A stretch of DNA of 64,000 nt from Salibaculum sp031581025 (GTDB taxonomy: Bacteria; Pseudomonadota; Alphaproteobacteria; Rhodobacterales; Rhodobacteraceae): the NCBI RefSeq assembly GCF_031581025.1, contig NZ_JAVLCA010000007.1; one strand, 5' to 3'. Positions 46,787 to 55,866 of the stretch are shown here, one piece after another. The notes beneath the pieces were generated by a model. It was not told where the DNA came from and did no database searches. It saw nothing but the letters and a program-made list of their open reading frames with translations. A program made the position numbers and the translations under genes. Each line of letters starts with the position of its first letter. The first letter of the stretch is position 1.

Positions 46787-48073
46787 ATGAATGATGCCAC
46801 CACTCCCACTGCGCCGCCCACCGCCATGGCGGGCGCGGCCCCGGTCACGGGATGCGGGCCGCGGCTGCGCGATGGCGGCCAGAGCGCCCCGCCCCTGCGC
46901 CAACAGGTCTTCGAGCATGTCCGCGCCGAGGGGGTGGCCACGCGATCGGGAATCACCCGGGCGCTGGGCATCTCGGGTGGCATGGTCACCCAGCTGACGG
47001 CAGAGCTGATCCAGCGCGGCCTGCTGGAGGAAATCGCCGACCCGCCCCGTGACAGCGGGCGGGAGGGGGCCCGGGGCCGCCCGCCGACCGCCCTGCGGGT
47101 GGTGCCCGACAGCGGGCGGGTGCTTGGCATCAAGCTGTCAGAGGATGTCCACACCGCCGTCATCACCGATTTCGCCGGCATCGAGCGCGGCGCAGCGACC
47201 CGGCCCAGCGATCACCGCCCGCGCGAGCTGGACGAGTTGACCGAGGAGGTCGCCGCACTCGTCGCCGCGGCTCGCGCCGAGGCCGGGCCGGGCCCCCTCG
47301 CCGCCGTCGGGGTCGGCCTGGCCGGGCTGGTCGAACACGCGCAAGGCACGGTGGCCTGGTCGCCCTTCCTGGCCCGGCGCGGCGCACCGCTGAAGGCCGC
47401 GCTGGAGGCCCGCCTGGGCCTGCCGGTGCATCTGGACAATGACGTCAACATGCTGACCCTGGCCGAACTGTGGTTCGGCGCGGGGCGGTGCAAGGCCGAC
47501 TTCGCGGTGGTCACCATCGAACAGGGCGTTGGCATGGGGCTGGTGCTTGGCAACCGGCTGTATCGCGGGGCGCGCGGCATGGGGCTGGAGCTGGGCCATA
47601 CCAAGGTGCAACTGGATGGCGCCCTGTGCCGCTGCGGGCGGCGCGGCTGCCTGGAGGCCTATGTCGCCGACTATGCGCTGCTGCGCGAGGCCGCTACAGC
47701 GCTGCCCCCCGGCAGCACGGCGCAAGTGGCCCCGGGCGACCTGCTTGACCGGCTTTTCGACGAGGCCAAGGCGGGCAACCGCGCCGCCGCCACGATCTTT
47801 CGGCGGGCGGGGCGCTATCTTTCGCTGGGGTTGGCCAATGTGGTGCAGCTGTTCGATCCCGAACTCATCATCCTGTCGGGAGCACGGATGCGCTATGACT
47901 ACCTCTATGCCGAGGAAGTGCTGGCCGAGATGACCGCCCAGGCCCTGGACGACAAGCGCGCCCCCGCCCGGGTCGAGATCCACGCCTGGGGCGATCTGGT
48001 CTGGGCGCGCGGCGCGACGGCGCTGGCGCTCTCGGTCGAGACAGACCGCCTACTGGGCGAGGCGGCCTCGTGA
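46787..48073 (+). CDS. xylR: ROK family transcriptional regulator (XylR-like)
   Basis: A 428-residue protein. After a 35-residue Pro/Ala-rich start, residues 37-85 form a winged helix (RQQVFEHVRAEGVATRSGIT, RALGISGGMVTQLTAELIQR), and the rest is a ROK sugar-kinase-like domain with VGVGLAGLVEHAQGTVAWSP, HLDNDVNMLTLAELWFGAGR and the zinc motif GHTKVQLDGALCRCGRRGCL then EAY near 285-308. It is divergent from xylF and should repress the xyl operon until xylose binds. The start ATG at 46787 is the first in frame; the true start could be a few codons later. Its stop overlaps the next gene by GTGA. Confidence 0.9.
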   Translation: MNDATTPTAPPTAMAGAAPVTGCGPRLRDGGQSAPPLRQQVFEHVRAEGVATRSGITRALGISGGMVTQLTAELIQRGLLEEIADPPRDSGREGARGRPPTALRVVPDSGRVLGIKLSEDVHTAVITDFAGIERGAATRPSDHRPRELDELTEEVAALVAAARAEAGPGPLAAVGVGLAGLVEHAQGTVAWSPFLARRGAPLKAALEARLGLPVHLDNDVNMLTLAELWFGAGRCKADFAVVTIEQGVGMGLVLGNRLYRGARGMGLELGHTKVQLDGALCRCGRRGCLEAYVADYALLREAATALPPGSTAQVAPGDLLDRLFDEAKAGNRAAATIFRRAGRYLSLGLANVVQLFDPELIILSGARMRYDYLYAEEVLAEMTAQALDDKRAPARVEIHAWGDLVWARGATALALSVETDRLLGEAAS

Positions 48074-49569
48074 GGCGCTCAATCGTCTTGCTGGCCCTGC
48101 TGACCGCCTCTCCTCTGGCGGGCGGGCCGCGCTTTGACCCCGTCCCCGGCCCGGTTGCCGATCATGTCTATACCGGGGGGTGGGAGCATTTCGTGGGCGG
48201 CGGTGTCTCGGTCATGGATTGTAACGCAGATGCCCGCCCGGATCTGGTCCTGGCCGGTGGAGAGAAACCCACACAGCTGATGGTGAACCGCGGCGGGATG
48301 GATTTCGCGCCGCAGCCCCTGCCCGGCCCCGACGGCGCGCTGACCGGGGTGACCGGGGCCTATCCCGTCGACCTGGACGCGGACGGTACGCTTGACCTCT
48401 TCGTGATGCGCGCAGGGCCGAATGTCGCCCTGCGCGGGCTCGGCGACTGCCGATTCGAAGTGGCGACCGAGGCCCTGGGCCTGCCCGAGGGGGGCGACGG
48501 CTGGACCACCGCCTTTACCGCTTGGTGGGCGCCGGGCGCCATGCGGCCGACGCTGGCCGTGGGCAATTACGTGGACCGCGCCGATCCCGACGGACCATTC
48601 GGCGCCTGTGACGCAAACGCGATCCTGACGCCCAGCCCCGAGGGTTGGGACGCGCAGGCACTGACCCCCGGGTATTGCCCGCTGTCCATGCTGGCCGCGC
48701 AGGATGCACGCGGGCAACTGACGCTGCGCCTGTCCAACGACCGGCACTACTATGTCCGCGACGGGGCCGAGCAGCTTTGGGATATCGCCGAGCAGCGCTT
48801 TCTGGGCCCGCAGCACGGCTACGATCCGCCCATGCTCTGGGGCATGGGGATCGCCGCGCGCGACCTGGACGATGACGGGCGCGACGAGGTCATGCTGACC
48901 TCCATGGGCGATCAGAACCTGCGGCTGGCGCGCGATGGCGGCTATGTCAGCGCCCCCTTCGAGATGGGCACCACGGCCCACCGCCCGCATACGGGCGAGG
49001 ACGGGCGCCCCTCGACCGGCTGGCACGCCCAGTTCGGCGACGTCGACAACGACGGGCGCGCGGATCTCTTCATCGCCAAGGGCAACGTGGACCAGATGCC
49101 CGGCATGGCGATGGAAGACCCCAATTCGCTGCTGATGCAACAGGCCGACGGCAGTTTCGCAGAACGCTCGGTTGCCGCCGGCGTGGCCAGCCCCGCGCGC
49201 AGCCGTGGGGCGGCGATGGCCGATCTCGACGGTGACGGGCGGCTGGACCTGGTGGTGGTCAACCGACGCGCCGGGGCCGAGCTTTACCGCAATGTCACGC
49301 CGCAGACAGGCAACTGGCTGGAGGTTACGCTGCGCCAGAACGGCAGCAATGCGCGCGCCGTGGGCGCGAGGGTTCGGGTCGCGGGCGCGGACTGGTCGGA
49401 GGAACAGGAGGTCAGCATCGGCGGCGGACACGCGGGCGGCGTGGCCGGACCCTTGCACTTCGGTCTGGGGGCGGTGGCGGCGGTCGAGATCACGGTGACC
49501 TGGCCCGACGGCAGCCGCACGCACCACGCGCCCGCGGGCGTCAATCGACAGGTGACGCTGCAGCGCTGA
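48070..49569 (+). CDS. Secreted FG-GAP/ASPIC-UnbV (CRTAC1-like) protein
   Basis: A 499-residue exported protein: signal peptide 1-18, then FG-GAP-type calcium loops DCNADARPD near 50, DLDADGTLD near 99, DLDDDGRDE near 263, DVDNDGRAD near 325 and DLDGDGRLD near 385, and a C-terminal ASPIC/UnbV domain from about 415 to the end (GNWLEVTLRQNGSNARAVGA, VSIGGGHAGGVAGPLHFGLG, VTWPDGSRTHHAP). It should fold as a beta-propeller outside the cytoplasm. The start is GTG at 48070, overlapping the xylR stop. Its last 29 bases overlap the end of the di-haem peroxidase gene on the other strand. Confidence 0.88.
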   Translation: MRRSIVLLALLTASPLAGGPRFDPVPGPVADHVYTGGWEHFVGGGVSVMDCNADARPDLVLAGGEKPTQLMVNRGGMDFAPQPLPGPDGALTGVTGAYPVDLDADGTLDLFVMRAGPNVALRGLGDCRFEVATEALGLPEGGDGWTTAFTAWWAPGAMRPTLAVGNYVDRADPDGPFGACDANAILTPSPEGWDAQALTPGYCPLSMLAAQDARGQLTLRLSNDRHYYVRDGAEQLWDIAEQRFLGPQHGYDPPMLWGMGIAARDLDDDGRDEVMLTSMGDQNLRLARDGGYVSAPFEMGTTAHRPHTGEDGRPSTGWHAQFGDVDNDGRADLFIAKGNVDQMPGMAMEDPNSLLMQQADGSFAERSVAAGVASPARSRGAAMADLDGDGRLDLVVVNRRAGAELYRNVTPQTGNWLEVTLRQNGSNARAVGARVRVAGADWSEEQEVSIGGGHAGGVAGPLHFGLGAVAAVEITVTWPDGSRTHHAPAGVNRQVTLQR

Positions 49570-50878
49570 GCGGTTGCGCCACCGGCAGGCCGCTGGGCAC
49601 GGTGTCGGGCACGCCAAGCCGCCCGGACAGGGCCACCGGATCGGTCAGAGACTCGAGAAAGGCGACGAGCGCCGCGACATCCGCCTGCTTCAGGTCCAGC
49701 GGCGCGCGCGAGACGGCCCCGGCGATGGCGGCAACCTCGGCGGGGTCTTCCAGAATGCGCCAGTCCTCGACCCCCAGCTCCGGCAGCACCGCCTGATCCC
49801 TGTCATAGTCCTCCAGCCCCGCCACCGGATCGGCGTGGTGACGCAGGTAGGCGGCCAGGTCGGCATAGGCCCCGGCATGGCCATAGGGCGCGGTCAGCGC
49901 GACGTTGCGCAGCGACGGCGTGCGAAAGGCATGGGCGTCGTCGGGATCGCCGGTCACCCGCATCCGCCCCGTGTCGCGCGCGTGGCTCTCGAAACTTGCC
50001 GCCTTGCCCGGCCCGATCTGCACATCGCCCATGGCGTGAAACCGCTGGTCGGTCAGCAACGGGCCGCTGTGGCAATCGGCGCAGCCCGCGTCACCGTAGA
50101 ACAGCCGCAGCCCGGCCATGGCCGGGTCGGGCAAGGCCCCCTGCCCGCGCAGGTAGGCATCGAACGGCGCGGTATCCGAACGCCACTCCTGCGCCATGAA
50201 AACCGCGATGGCGTTGGAGATGTCGGTGAAATGGATCTCTTCGGGCGCGAGGCCATAAACCTGAGCAAAGCGGCGCCGGTACTCGGGCAGCGCCGCCACG
50301 CGCCGCGCCAGCAGGTCCCAGGCGCCGCCCGGCCCGGTGATGCGCCCGGTGCGCACGGCCTTGGAAATGGCGTTCTCGCCGTAGTGCCCCGCCATCTCGT
50401 CGGCCGAGAGCACCGGAAACATGGTCTGCGCCGACAGCAGCCCGTCGAAGCCCTGTTCCATCTCAGGGCCCATGGGCGTTCGAAAGCCCGAGGCGCGGGT
50501 CTCGTCGCGCTCGATCCGACCATCGTGGAAAAGGACCCGAACCTGCCGCGCCCCGAGGTTGAACAGGCCCGGCGCATTGCGCGGCACACGCTGCTCGGGC
50601 GGGTTGTCGGGGTCGGCCACCCGGTCGGGGCCAAGGCCCGCGCCGCCGTCCCCGATGCCAAGGCTCAGCCCGTCCGAAGTGCCAAGGCGCGGGTTATGGC
50701 AGGTCGCGCAGGAGACCTCCTTGTTGCCCGACAGGATGGGGTCGTAGAAAAGCAGCTGGCCCAACCGGGCCTCGTCCATGTCCACGGGCGGGAAATCCGC
50801 ATCCCTCAGCGGGTCGGGCAGGCCCTCGGCCCCGGCCATTCCGGCCCAGAGCCCCAGCAGAATCGCGATCCGGCGCAT
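49541..50878 (-). CDS. Di-haem cytochrome c peroxidase/MauG-like protein
   Basis: A 445-residue periplasmic protein with signal peptide 1-17 (MRRIAILLGLWAGMAGA) and two c-type haem motifs, CATCH near residue 57 and CADCH near 271. The surrounding text LGQLLFYDPILSGNKEVSCA, PRNAPGLFNLGARQVRVLFH, DGRIERDE and FRTPSLRNVALTAPYGHAGA is that of the bacterial di-haem peroxidase family, which includes true peroxidases, MauG and MbnH. I cannot tell from reading which sixth ligand the second haem has. It is convergent with the FG-GAP protein gene and 66 bases behind kynureninase on the same strand. Confidence 0.88.
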   Translation of the reverse strand: MRRIAILLGLWAGMAGAEGLPDPLRDADFPPVDMDEARLGQLLFYDPILSGNKEVSCATCHNPRLGTSDGLSLGIGDGGAGLGPDRVADPDNPPEQRVPRNAPGLFNLGARQVRVLFHDGRIERDETRASGFRTPMGPEMEQGFDGLLSAQTMFPVLSADEMAGHYGENAISKAVRTGRITGPGGAWDLLARRVAALPEYRRRFAQVYGLAPEEIHFTDISNAIAVFMAQEWRSDTAPFDAYLRGQGALPDPAMAGLRLFYGDAGCADCHSGPLLTDQRFHAMGDVQIGPGKAASFESHARDTGRMRVTGDPDDAHAFRTPSLRNVALTAPYGHAGAYADLAAYLRHHADPVAGLEDYDRDQAVLPELGVEDWRILEDPAEVAAIAGAVSRAPLDLKQADVAALVAFLESLTDPVALSGRLGVPDTVPSGLPVAQPLSAAASPVD

Positions 50879-50944
50879 CCGTCCTCCTCTTTGCCCGAAA
50901 GGATCACCGCGCGCCGCCGCGTTGGCAAGGCCCCGTGGCCGCGA

Positions 50945-52138
50945 TCAGGTCACGCGGCCGCGCGCCTGGTATCTCGGGTCTTGCCAGCCCCCGGTTTCCA
51001 GCACGTCCTGAAGCGTCTCGGCCGCGGCGATCACGTCGCCCTCGTCCAGGTAAAGCGGCGTGAAGCCGAACCGCATGATGTCCGGTGCGCGGAAATCGCC
51101 GATCACGCCCCGATCGATCAGCGCCTGCATGGCCGCATAACCGTTCTCGAAGGCGAAAGAGACCTGACTGCCCCGTTCCTCCGCATCCCGCGGCGAGGCG
51201 AGGGTCAGCGCGGGGCAGCGCGCCTCGACCTCGGCGATGAAGAGATCGCCCAGCCGCTGCGAGGCCGCGCGCAAATCGGCCATGTCGACCCCCTCCCAGA
51301 CGCGCAGCGCCTCTTGCAGCACCGCCAGTTGCAGCACCGGGGGCGTGCCCACGCGCAGCCGTTCGGTGGCCATGGCGGGGCGATAGGCGGGCTCCATGGC
51401 GAAGGGCGCGGCATGGCCCAGCCAGCCCGCCAGTGCCGGGTCGATCCCGCCCACCAGATCGGGGCGGGCATAAATGAAGGCGGGCGCGCCGGGCCCGCCG
51501 TTGAGATACTTGTAGGTGCAGCCCACTGCGAAGTCCGCATTCGATCCGGCAATGTCCAGGTCCATCGCCCCGGCGCTATGCGCGAGATCCCAGATCATCA
51601 CCGCGCCGGCCGCATGGGCGGCCCGGGTGATCCGGTCCATGTCGTGAAGTCGCCCCGTGCGATAATCCACCTGGGTCAGCATGACCACGGCAACCTCCTC
51701 GGTGATGGCCGCCTCGACCGCCTCCGGGTCGGGGGTGCGCAGGTCGTGACCCTTGCCGATGGTGCCGATCAGCCCCTGCGCCATGTAGAGGTCGGACGGG
51801 AAATTGCCGCTGTCCGACAGGATCACCCGGCGGTCAGGCCGCATCTTGAGCGCCGCGTCCAGCGCCTGGTAGACCTTGATCGACAGGGTATCGCCCGTGG
51901 CGACCGACCCGGCGGGCGCGCCGATCAGCGCGGCGATCTCGTCGCCCACCACGCGCGGCAGGTCCATCCAGCCCGCGCTGTTCCAGGCCCGGATCAGCGC
52001 CTGCCCCCAGTCCTCTTCGATGACCCGTGTCGCGCGGGCCGCGGCACCCTTGGGCAGCACGCCAAGCGAGTTGCCGTCAAGGTAGATGACCCCCGGCGGG
52101 ATCTCGAAAAGCTCTTTTCTCGGCAGGGGCACGCCCAT
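50945..52138 (-). CDS. kynU: Kynureninase
   Basis: A 397-residue PLP enzyme that cleaves kynurenine (or 3-hydroxykynurenine) to anthranilate and alanine. It opens FEIPPGVIYLDGNSLGVLPK, has VATGDTLSIKVYQALDAALK near 95, IWDLAHSAGAMDLDIAGSNA with DFAVGCTYKYLNGGPGAPAF (PLP lysine) near 185-225, and MRFGFTPLYLDEGDVI near the end. ATG at 52138 has a GGAG site; the longer open frame is antisense to the hydrolase gene. It is divergent from a kynurenine formamidase-like hydrolase. No tryptophan 2,3-dioxygenase gene is in the window. Confidence 0.94.
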   Translation of the reverse strand: MGVPLPRKELFEIPPGVIYLDGNSLGVLPKGAAARATRVIEEDWGQALIRAWNSAGWMDLPRVVGDEIAALIGAPAGSVATGDTLSIKVYQALDAALKMRPDRRVILSDSGNFPSDLYMAQGLIGTIGKGHDLRTPDPEAVEAAITEEVAVVMLTQVDYRTGRLHDMDRITRAAHAAGAVMIWDLAHSAGAMDLDIAGSNADFAVGCTYKYLNGGPGAPAFIYARPDLVGGIDPALAGWLGHAAPFAMEPAYRPAMATERLRVGTPPVLQLAVLQEALRVWEGVDMADLRAASQRLGDLFIAEVEARCPALTLASPRDAEERGSQVSFAFENGYAAMQALIDRGVIGDFRAPDIMRFGFTPLYLDEGDVIAAAETLQDVLETGGWQDPRYQARGRVT

Positions 52139-52260
52139 ATCGCTTGTCTCCGGCTGTGGTTCGACACGGGGGTAGCAAGACCGCGCGCGGATGGAAACAC
52201 GCGAAGGTCTGGACAGGGGCGGCGGCGCGGCGCAGGCTGCGCCCGACTTGGGGGGAACGC

Positions 52261-53064
52261 ATGGCGGACGACAGCGGCATCGACTGGGAAGACGCCTTCG
52301 CCAACGGCGACTATATCGTGGGGGCCGAGGATTACACGCCGCGCTGGCAGGCGGCGGCAGAGGCCTTTCGCGCCCAGGCCCGCGGCCGGTGCGACATCGC
52401 CTACGGCGCGGGGTCACGCGCGCGGCTGGACCTCTTCACGCCCGATGCCCCGGCGCGCGGGCTGGTGGTCTTTGTGCACGGCGGCTACTGGCGCGCCTTC
52501 GACAAATCCACGTGGTCGCACCTGGCGGCCGGACCGCTGGCGCTGGGATGGGCCGTAGCCCTGCCCAGTTATCCACTTGCCCCCGAGGCCCGGCTTGCGG
52601 GGATCGCGGAGCAGGCGGGCCGGGCCGTGGCCCATGCGGCGGGCCTGGTCGCGGGGCCGGTCCGGCTGGCGGGGCATTCGGCGGGCGGGCACCTGGCCAC
52701 GCGGCTGACCTGCACCGACGCGCCCCTGCCGGCCGAGGTGGCCGACAGGGTCGAGCGCGTCGTTTCCATCAGCGGGCTGCACGATCTGCGCCCGCTGACC
52801 CTGCATTCCATGAACGCCGACCTGCGCCTCGACGCCGCCGAGGCCCGCGCGCAAAGCCCCGCGCTGGCCACGCCGCGCCCCGGCATCGCCACGACCGCCT
52901 GGGTCGGCGCGGGCGAGCGGCCCGAGTTCCTGCGCCAGGCCGCCCTGCTGGCCGAGGCCTGGGGCGCGCCGCTGGTGGCCGAGCCGGGCCGGCACCATTT
53001 CGACGTTATCGACGGGCTGGCCGGCGCCGATCACCCCCTCACGCGGAGGCTGGCGGGCGACTGA
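52261..53064 (+). CDS. Alpha/beta hydrolase, probable kynurenine formamidase
   Basis: A 267-residue alpha/beta hydrolase. FVHGGYWRAFDKSTWSHLAA near residues 71-90 carries the HGGxW oxyanion motif of arylformamidases, GHSAGGH near 138-144 the nucleophile Ser140, and GRHHFDVIDGL near 245 the catalytic His. With the divergent kynureninase gene this points to hydrolysis of N-formylkynurenine. The classic bacterial KynB is a different fold, so this is the animal-type AFMID. The ATG at 52261 begins MADDSGIDWEDAF; earlier codons belong to the promoter region shared with kynU. Confidence 0.8.
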   Translation: MADDSGIDWEDAFANGDYIVGAEDYTPRWQAAAEAFRAQARGRCDIAYGAGSRARLDLFTPDAPARGLVVFVHGGYWRAFDKSTWSHLAAGPLALGWAVALPSYPLAPEARLAGIAEQAGRAVAHAAGLVAGPVRLAGHSAGGHLATRLTCTDAPLPAEVADRVERVVSISGLHDLRPLTLHSMNADLRLDAAEARAQSPALATPRPGIATTAWVGAGERPEFLRQAALLAEAWGAPLVAEPGRHHFDVIDGLAGADHPLTRRLAGD

Positions 53065-53194
53065 CAGGGCGATTGGCGCTTTGCGTCACGAAAATCTCGC
53101 GCCGGGCCGCGCGCTCAGCCGCGCTGGCGCCTTTCTGCCGCTGACCCTGCTTGGGTCACGTGCGATTTGACCAGACGCCCTGCCCCATGCCCCG

Positions 53195-54274
53195 CTACCC
53201 GCCCACGTCCCCAGGCGCGACCGAGACGGATTTGACGATGGCGTGCAGCGCCGTGCCCTCGGCCAGCTCCAGCACCCTGGCCGAGCGTTCGGTGATCCGC
53301 GCCAGCAGGCGCCCCGCGGGCGTGTCCAGCGCCACCATGACCCCCGGCCCGGCCCCCGGCCGCACCTCGGCCACCCGGCCCGGCAGAATGTTGAGCGCCG
53401 AGAGCCCCTCGGGCCGCCCCCGCGACAGGATCACGTCATGGGCGGCGATGCGCAGCCGCAGCGCGGTGCCCGCCGCGCGGTCGATTCGAGGCAGGAACAG
53501 CCGTTGCCCGCCCGCCTCAAGCTCCGTCAGCCCATCGTCGTGATGCGCCAGCACCCGCGCGGCCAGGATCGCCCCGGCCGCGCGCGGGCCGGTGGGCAGG
53601 GCCGCCGGGTCGCCCAGCACCTCGGCCGCCCGGCCCTGGCGCAGCACCCGGCCCTGTTCGAGCACGACGACACTGGTGGCCAGCCGCCCGACCTCGGAGG
53701 CGGCATGGCTGACATAGAGGATCGGCACTTCGACCTCGTCCCGCAACCGTTCGAAATAGGGCAGGATTTCCGCCTTGCGCGCCTCGTCCAGGGCGGCCAG
53801 GGGTTCATCGGCCAGGATCAGCTGCGGCGCAGCCAGCAAGGCCCGGCCGATGGCCACACGTTGCTTTTCACCGCCCGACAGGGCACCGGGGCGGCGGTCC
53901 AGCAGGGGGCCGATGCCCAGCATTTCCACGACGCGGCCCATGTCCTCGGGCCGCGCATCCCGGGGCGCGAACCGGGCGCCATAGGCCAGGTTGCGCCGGA
54001 CGGTCATATGCGGAAACAGCCGCCCCTCCTGGAAAATATAGCCGACCCGCCGGCGCGCGGGCGGCACGAACAGGCCCCGGTCGGTATCCACAAGCACCCG
54101 GTCGCCCAGCACGATGCGCCCGGACTGCGGCCGCGACAGCCCCGCCACGGCGTCGACGATACTGGTCTTGCCCGCCCCCGACCGGCCGAACAGAACGGTC
54201 AGCCCGGCGGGGGCCTCGAACCCCACATCGAGCGTGAAATCCGCCAGGGCCTGTTTCAGCGAAACCTCAAGCAT
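53195..54274 (-). CDS. modC: Molybdate ABC transporter ATPase
   Basis: A 359-residue ATPase. Walker A is VLFGRSGAGKTSIVDAVAGL near 26-45, the signature LSGGEKQRVAIGRALLAAPQ near 127-146, Walker B LILADEPLAALD, and a C-terminal TOBE/Mop domain starts near 285 (LRIAAHDVILSRGRPEGLSA, LNILPGRVAEV), which binds molybdate and is specific for ModC. It is last in modA-modB-modC and overlaps modB by 8 bases. Molybdate uptake fits the molybdenum hydroxylase encoded at 37455-40155. Confidence 0.95.
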   Translation of the reverse strand: MLEVSLKQALADFTLDVGFEAPAGLTVLFGRSGAGKTSIVDAVAGLSRPQSGRIVLGDRVLVDTDRGLFVPPARRRVGYIFQEGRLFPHMTVRRNLAYGARFAPRDARPEDMGRVVEMLGIGPLLDRRPGALSGGEKQRVAIGRALLAAPQLILADEPLAALDEARKAEILPYFERLRDEVEVPILYVSHAASEVGRLATSVVVLEQGRVLRQGRAAEVLGDPAALPTGPRAAGAILAARVLAHHDDGLTELEAGGQRLFLPRIDRAAGTALRLRIAAHDVILSRGRPEGLSALNILPGRVAEVRPGAGPGVMVALDTPAGRLLARITERSARVLELAEGTALHAIVKSVSVAPGDVGG

Positions 54275-54971
54275 CGCGTCCCCCGACACGCGCCGCAACC
54301 CGCCGCGACACCCATTCCGACAGCGCCAGCGCCAGCGCGGCCAGAGTGATCGAGAACAGGGCCAGACGCACCGCCCGGGCGCCGCCGCCCGGGGTTTCCA
54401 GCGCCAGGTCGATGGCCAGCGGGATGGTCTGGGTCTGGCCGGGGATGTTCGAAACGAAGGTGATCGTGGCGCCGAACTCGCCCATGCCCTTGGCAAAGGC
54501 CAGCACGGTGCCCGCGACGATGCCCGGCACGATCAACGGCAGCGTCACGGTCAGAAAGACCCAAGGCCGCCTGGCCCCCAGCGTGGCCGCCGCCTGTTCC
54601 AGCTTCGGGTCCACCGCCTCGATCGAGAGGCGCACCGCCCGCACCAGAAAGGGAAACGCCATCACCCCCGAGGCCAGCGCCGCCCCGGTCCAGCGAAAGG
54701 CGAAGGTCACGCCGAAGGCCCGGTCCAGCAGCGCGCCGATGGGCCCCTGGGTTCCGAAGGCCAGCAGCAGCAGATAGCCCGTGACCACCGGCGGCATGAT
54801 CAGCGGCAGGTGCACCGCGATATTGAGCAGTTCGCGCCCCGGAAAGCGCCAGCGGGCCAGCGCATAGGCCACGAACACGCCCGGCGGCAGGATGGCCAGG
54901 GTGGCCCAGGTCGCCACCCGCAGCGAGAGGCGCACCGCCTCCCATTCCGCCGGGGTCAGCCAGTCAGTCAT
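54267..54971 (-). CDS. modB: Molybdate ABC transporter permease
   Basis: A 234-residue permease with five membrane segments: WLTPAEWEAVRLSLRVATWA, LPLIMPPVVTGYLLLLAFGT near 68-87, AALASGVMAFPFLVRAVRLS and the EAA loop EQAAATLGARRPWVFLTVTL with PLIVPGIVAG near 135-165. The sequence FAKGMGEFGATITFVSNIPG is diagnostic of ModB. It overlaps modA by 8 bases upstream and modC by 8 downstream, so translation is coupled throughout. Confidence 0.95.
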   Translation of the reverse strand: MTDWLTPAEWEAVRLSLRVATWATLAILPPGVFVAYALARWRFPGRELLNIAVHLPLIMPPVVTGYLLLLAFGTQGPIGALLDRAFGVTFAFRWTGAALASGVMAFPFLVRAVRLSIEAVDPKLEQAAATLGARRPWVFLTVTLPLIVPGIVAGTVLAFAKGMGEFGATITFVSNIPGQTQTIPLAIDLALETPGGGARAVRLALFSITLAALALALSEWVSRRVAARVGGRDA

Positions 54972-55743
54972 GCGTCGGGGCCAGTACGGTGAAACCCTCG
55001 GCCTCGAAGATCGCCCGGGCCTGGGCGCCACGCAGATAGGCCAGAAACGCGGCACTCAGCGGGCTGTCGCTGCGCGCCAGGGCCGCGGCGGGATAGACGA
55101 CCGGCGGATGGCTGCCCTCGGGGAAGGTGCCGACGACCGAAACGTCCGGTTCGGCCCGCGCATCGGTCGCATAGACGATGCCATAGGGCGCCTCGCCCAG
55201 CGCCACCAGCGCCAGCGCCGCGCGCACATTGTTTGCCTGCGCGACCTGCGGCGCCACCGCCTCCCACTGGCCCAGCGCGGTCAATGCCGCCTTGCCGTAG
55301 AGACCGGCCGGGACCGCCTCGACCAGGGCCATGGCCAGCCGCCCCTCGCCCAGCCGCGCGGGCAGGTCCATGTCGGGGCCGATTTCGACGGGGGCAGCGT
55401 CCTCCTGCGCCGCGATCAGGACAATGGCATTCGACAGCAGGTCGACCCGCGTGTCCGGCGCCAGCAGGCCGTCGACCGCCAGCGCGTCCATCCATTCGGA
55501 ATTGGCCGAGACAAAGACATCCGCCGGCGCGCCCTGCCGGATCTGGCGGGCCAGGGCCGAGGACCCCGCCAGCGCAACGGTGACCTCGTGCCCGGTCGCG
55601 GTCTCGAACCCCGCCTCGACCTCGGCCATGGCGTTGGTCAGGCTGGAGGCGGCGAAGACGGTGATTTCCTCCGCGGTGGCCGCGGCGGGGGCCGCAAGAG
55701 CAAGGGCAAGCGCGCCCGCGCTGGCCAGGGGCGGACAGGTCAT
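54964..55743 (-). CDS. modA: Molybdate-binding periplasmic protein
   Basis: A 259-residue binding protein. Residues 1-24 are a signal peptide (SAGALALALAAPAAATA). Mature motifs VFAASSLTNAMAEVEAGFE, LAGSSALARQIRQGAPADVF and VSANSEWMDALAVDGLL supply the two Ser and the Asp/Ala loops that hold molybdate or tungstate; ALVEAVPAGLYGKAAL and YGIVYATDARAEPDVSVVG complete the second lobe. ATG 55743 has a GGAGGGAA site. No convincing ModE-type operator was seen in the gap 55744-55866. Confidence 0.95.
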   Translation of the reverse strand: MTCPPLASAGALALALAAPAAATAEEITVFAASSLTNAMAEVEAGFETATGHEVTVALAGSSALARQIRQGAPADVFVSANSEWMDALAVDGLLAPDTRVDLLSNAIVLIAAQEDAAPVEIGPDMDLPARLGEGRLAMALVEAVPAGLYGKAALTALGQWEAVAPQVAQANNVRAALALVALGEAPYGIVYATDARAEPDVSVVGTFPEGSHPPVVYPAAALARSDSPLSAAFLAYLRGAQARAIFEAEGFTVLAPTHD

Positions 55744-55866
55744 CGGGTTCCCTCCGTGGGGCTGTGGTCGCCAAAGCGTGTCGCAAGGCCACGAACGATA
55801 GGTCAAGCCTGATTCCCCTCCCCCGGCCCGGTCTCGGATCGGCAGGCCATCTGCCGCTGCGTTTCG

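Noticed and set aside
55744..55866. A ModE box upstream of modA
   Set aside because: No CGTTATA- or CGATAT-type inverted repeat could be found in the gap; TTGACC is present but has no good -10.
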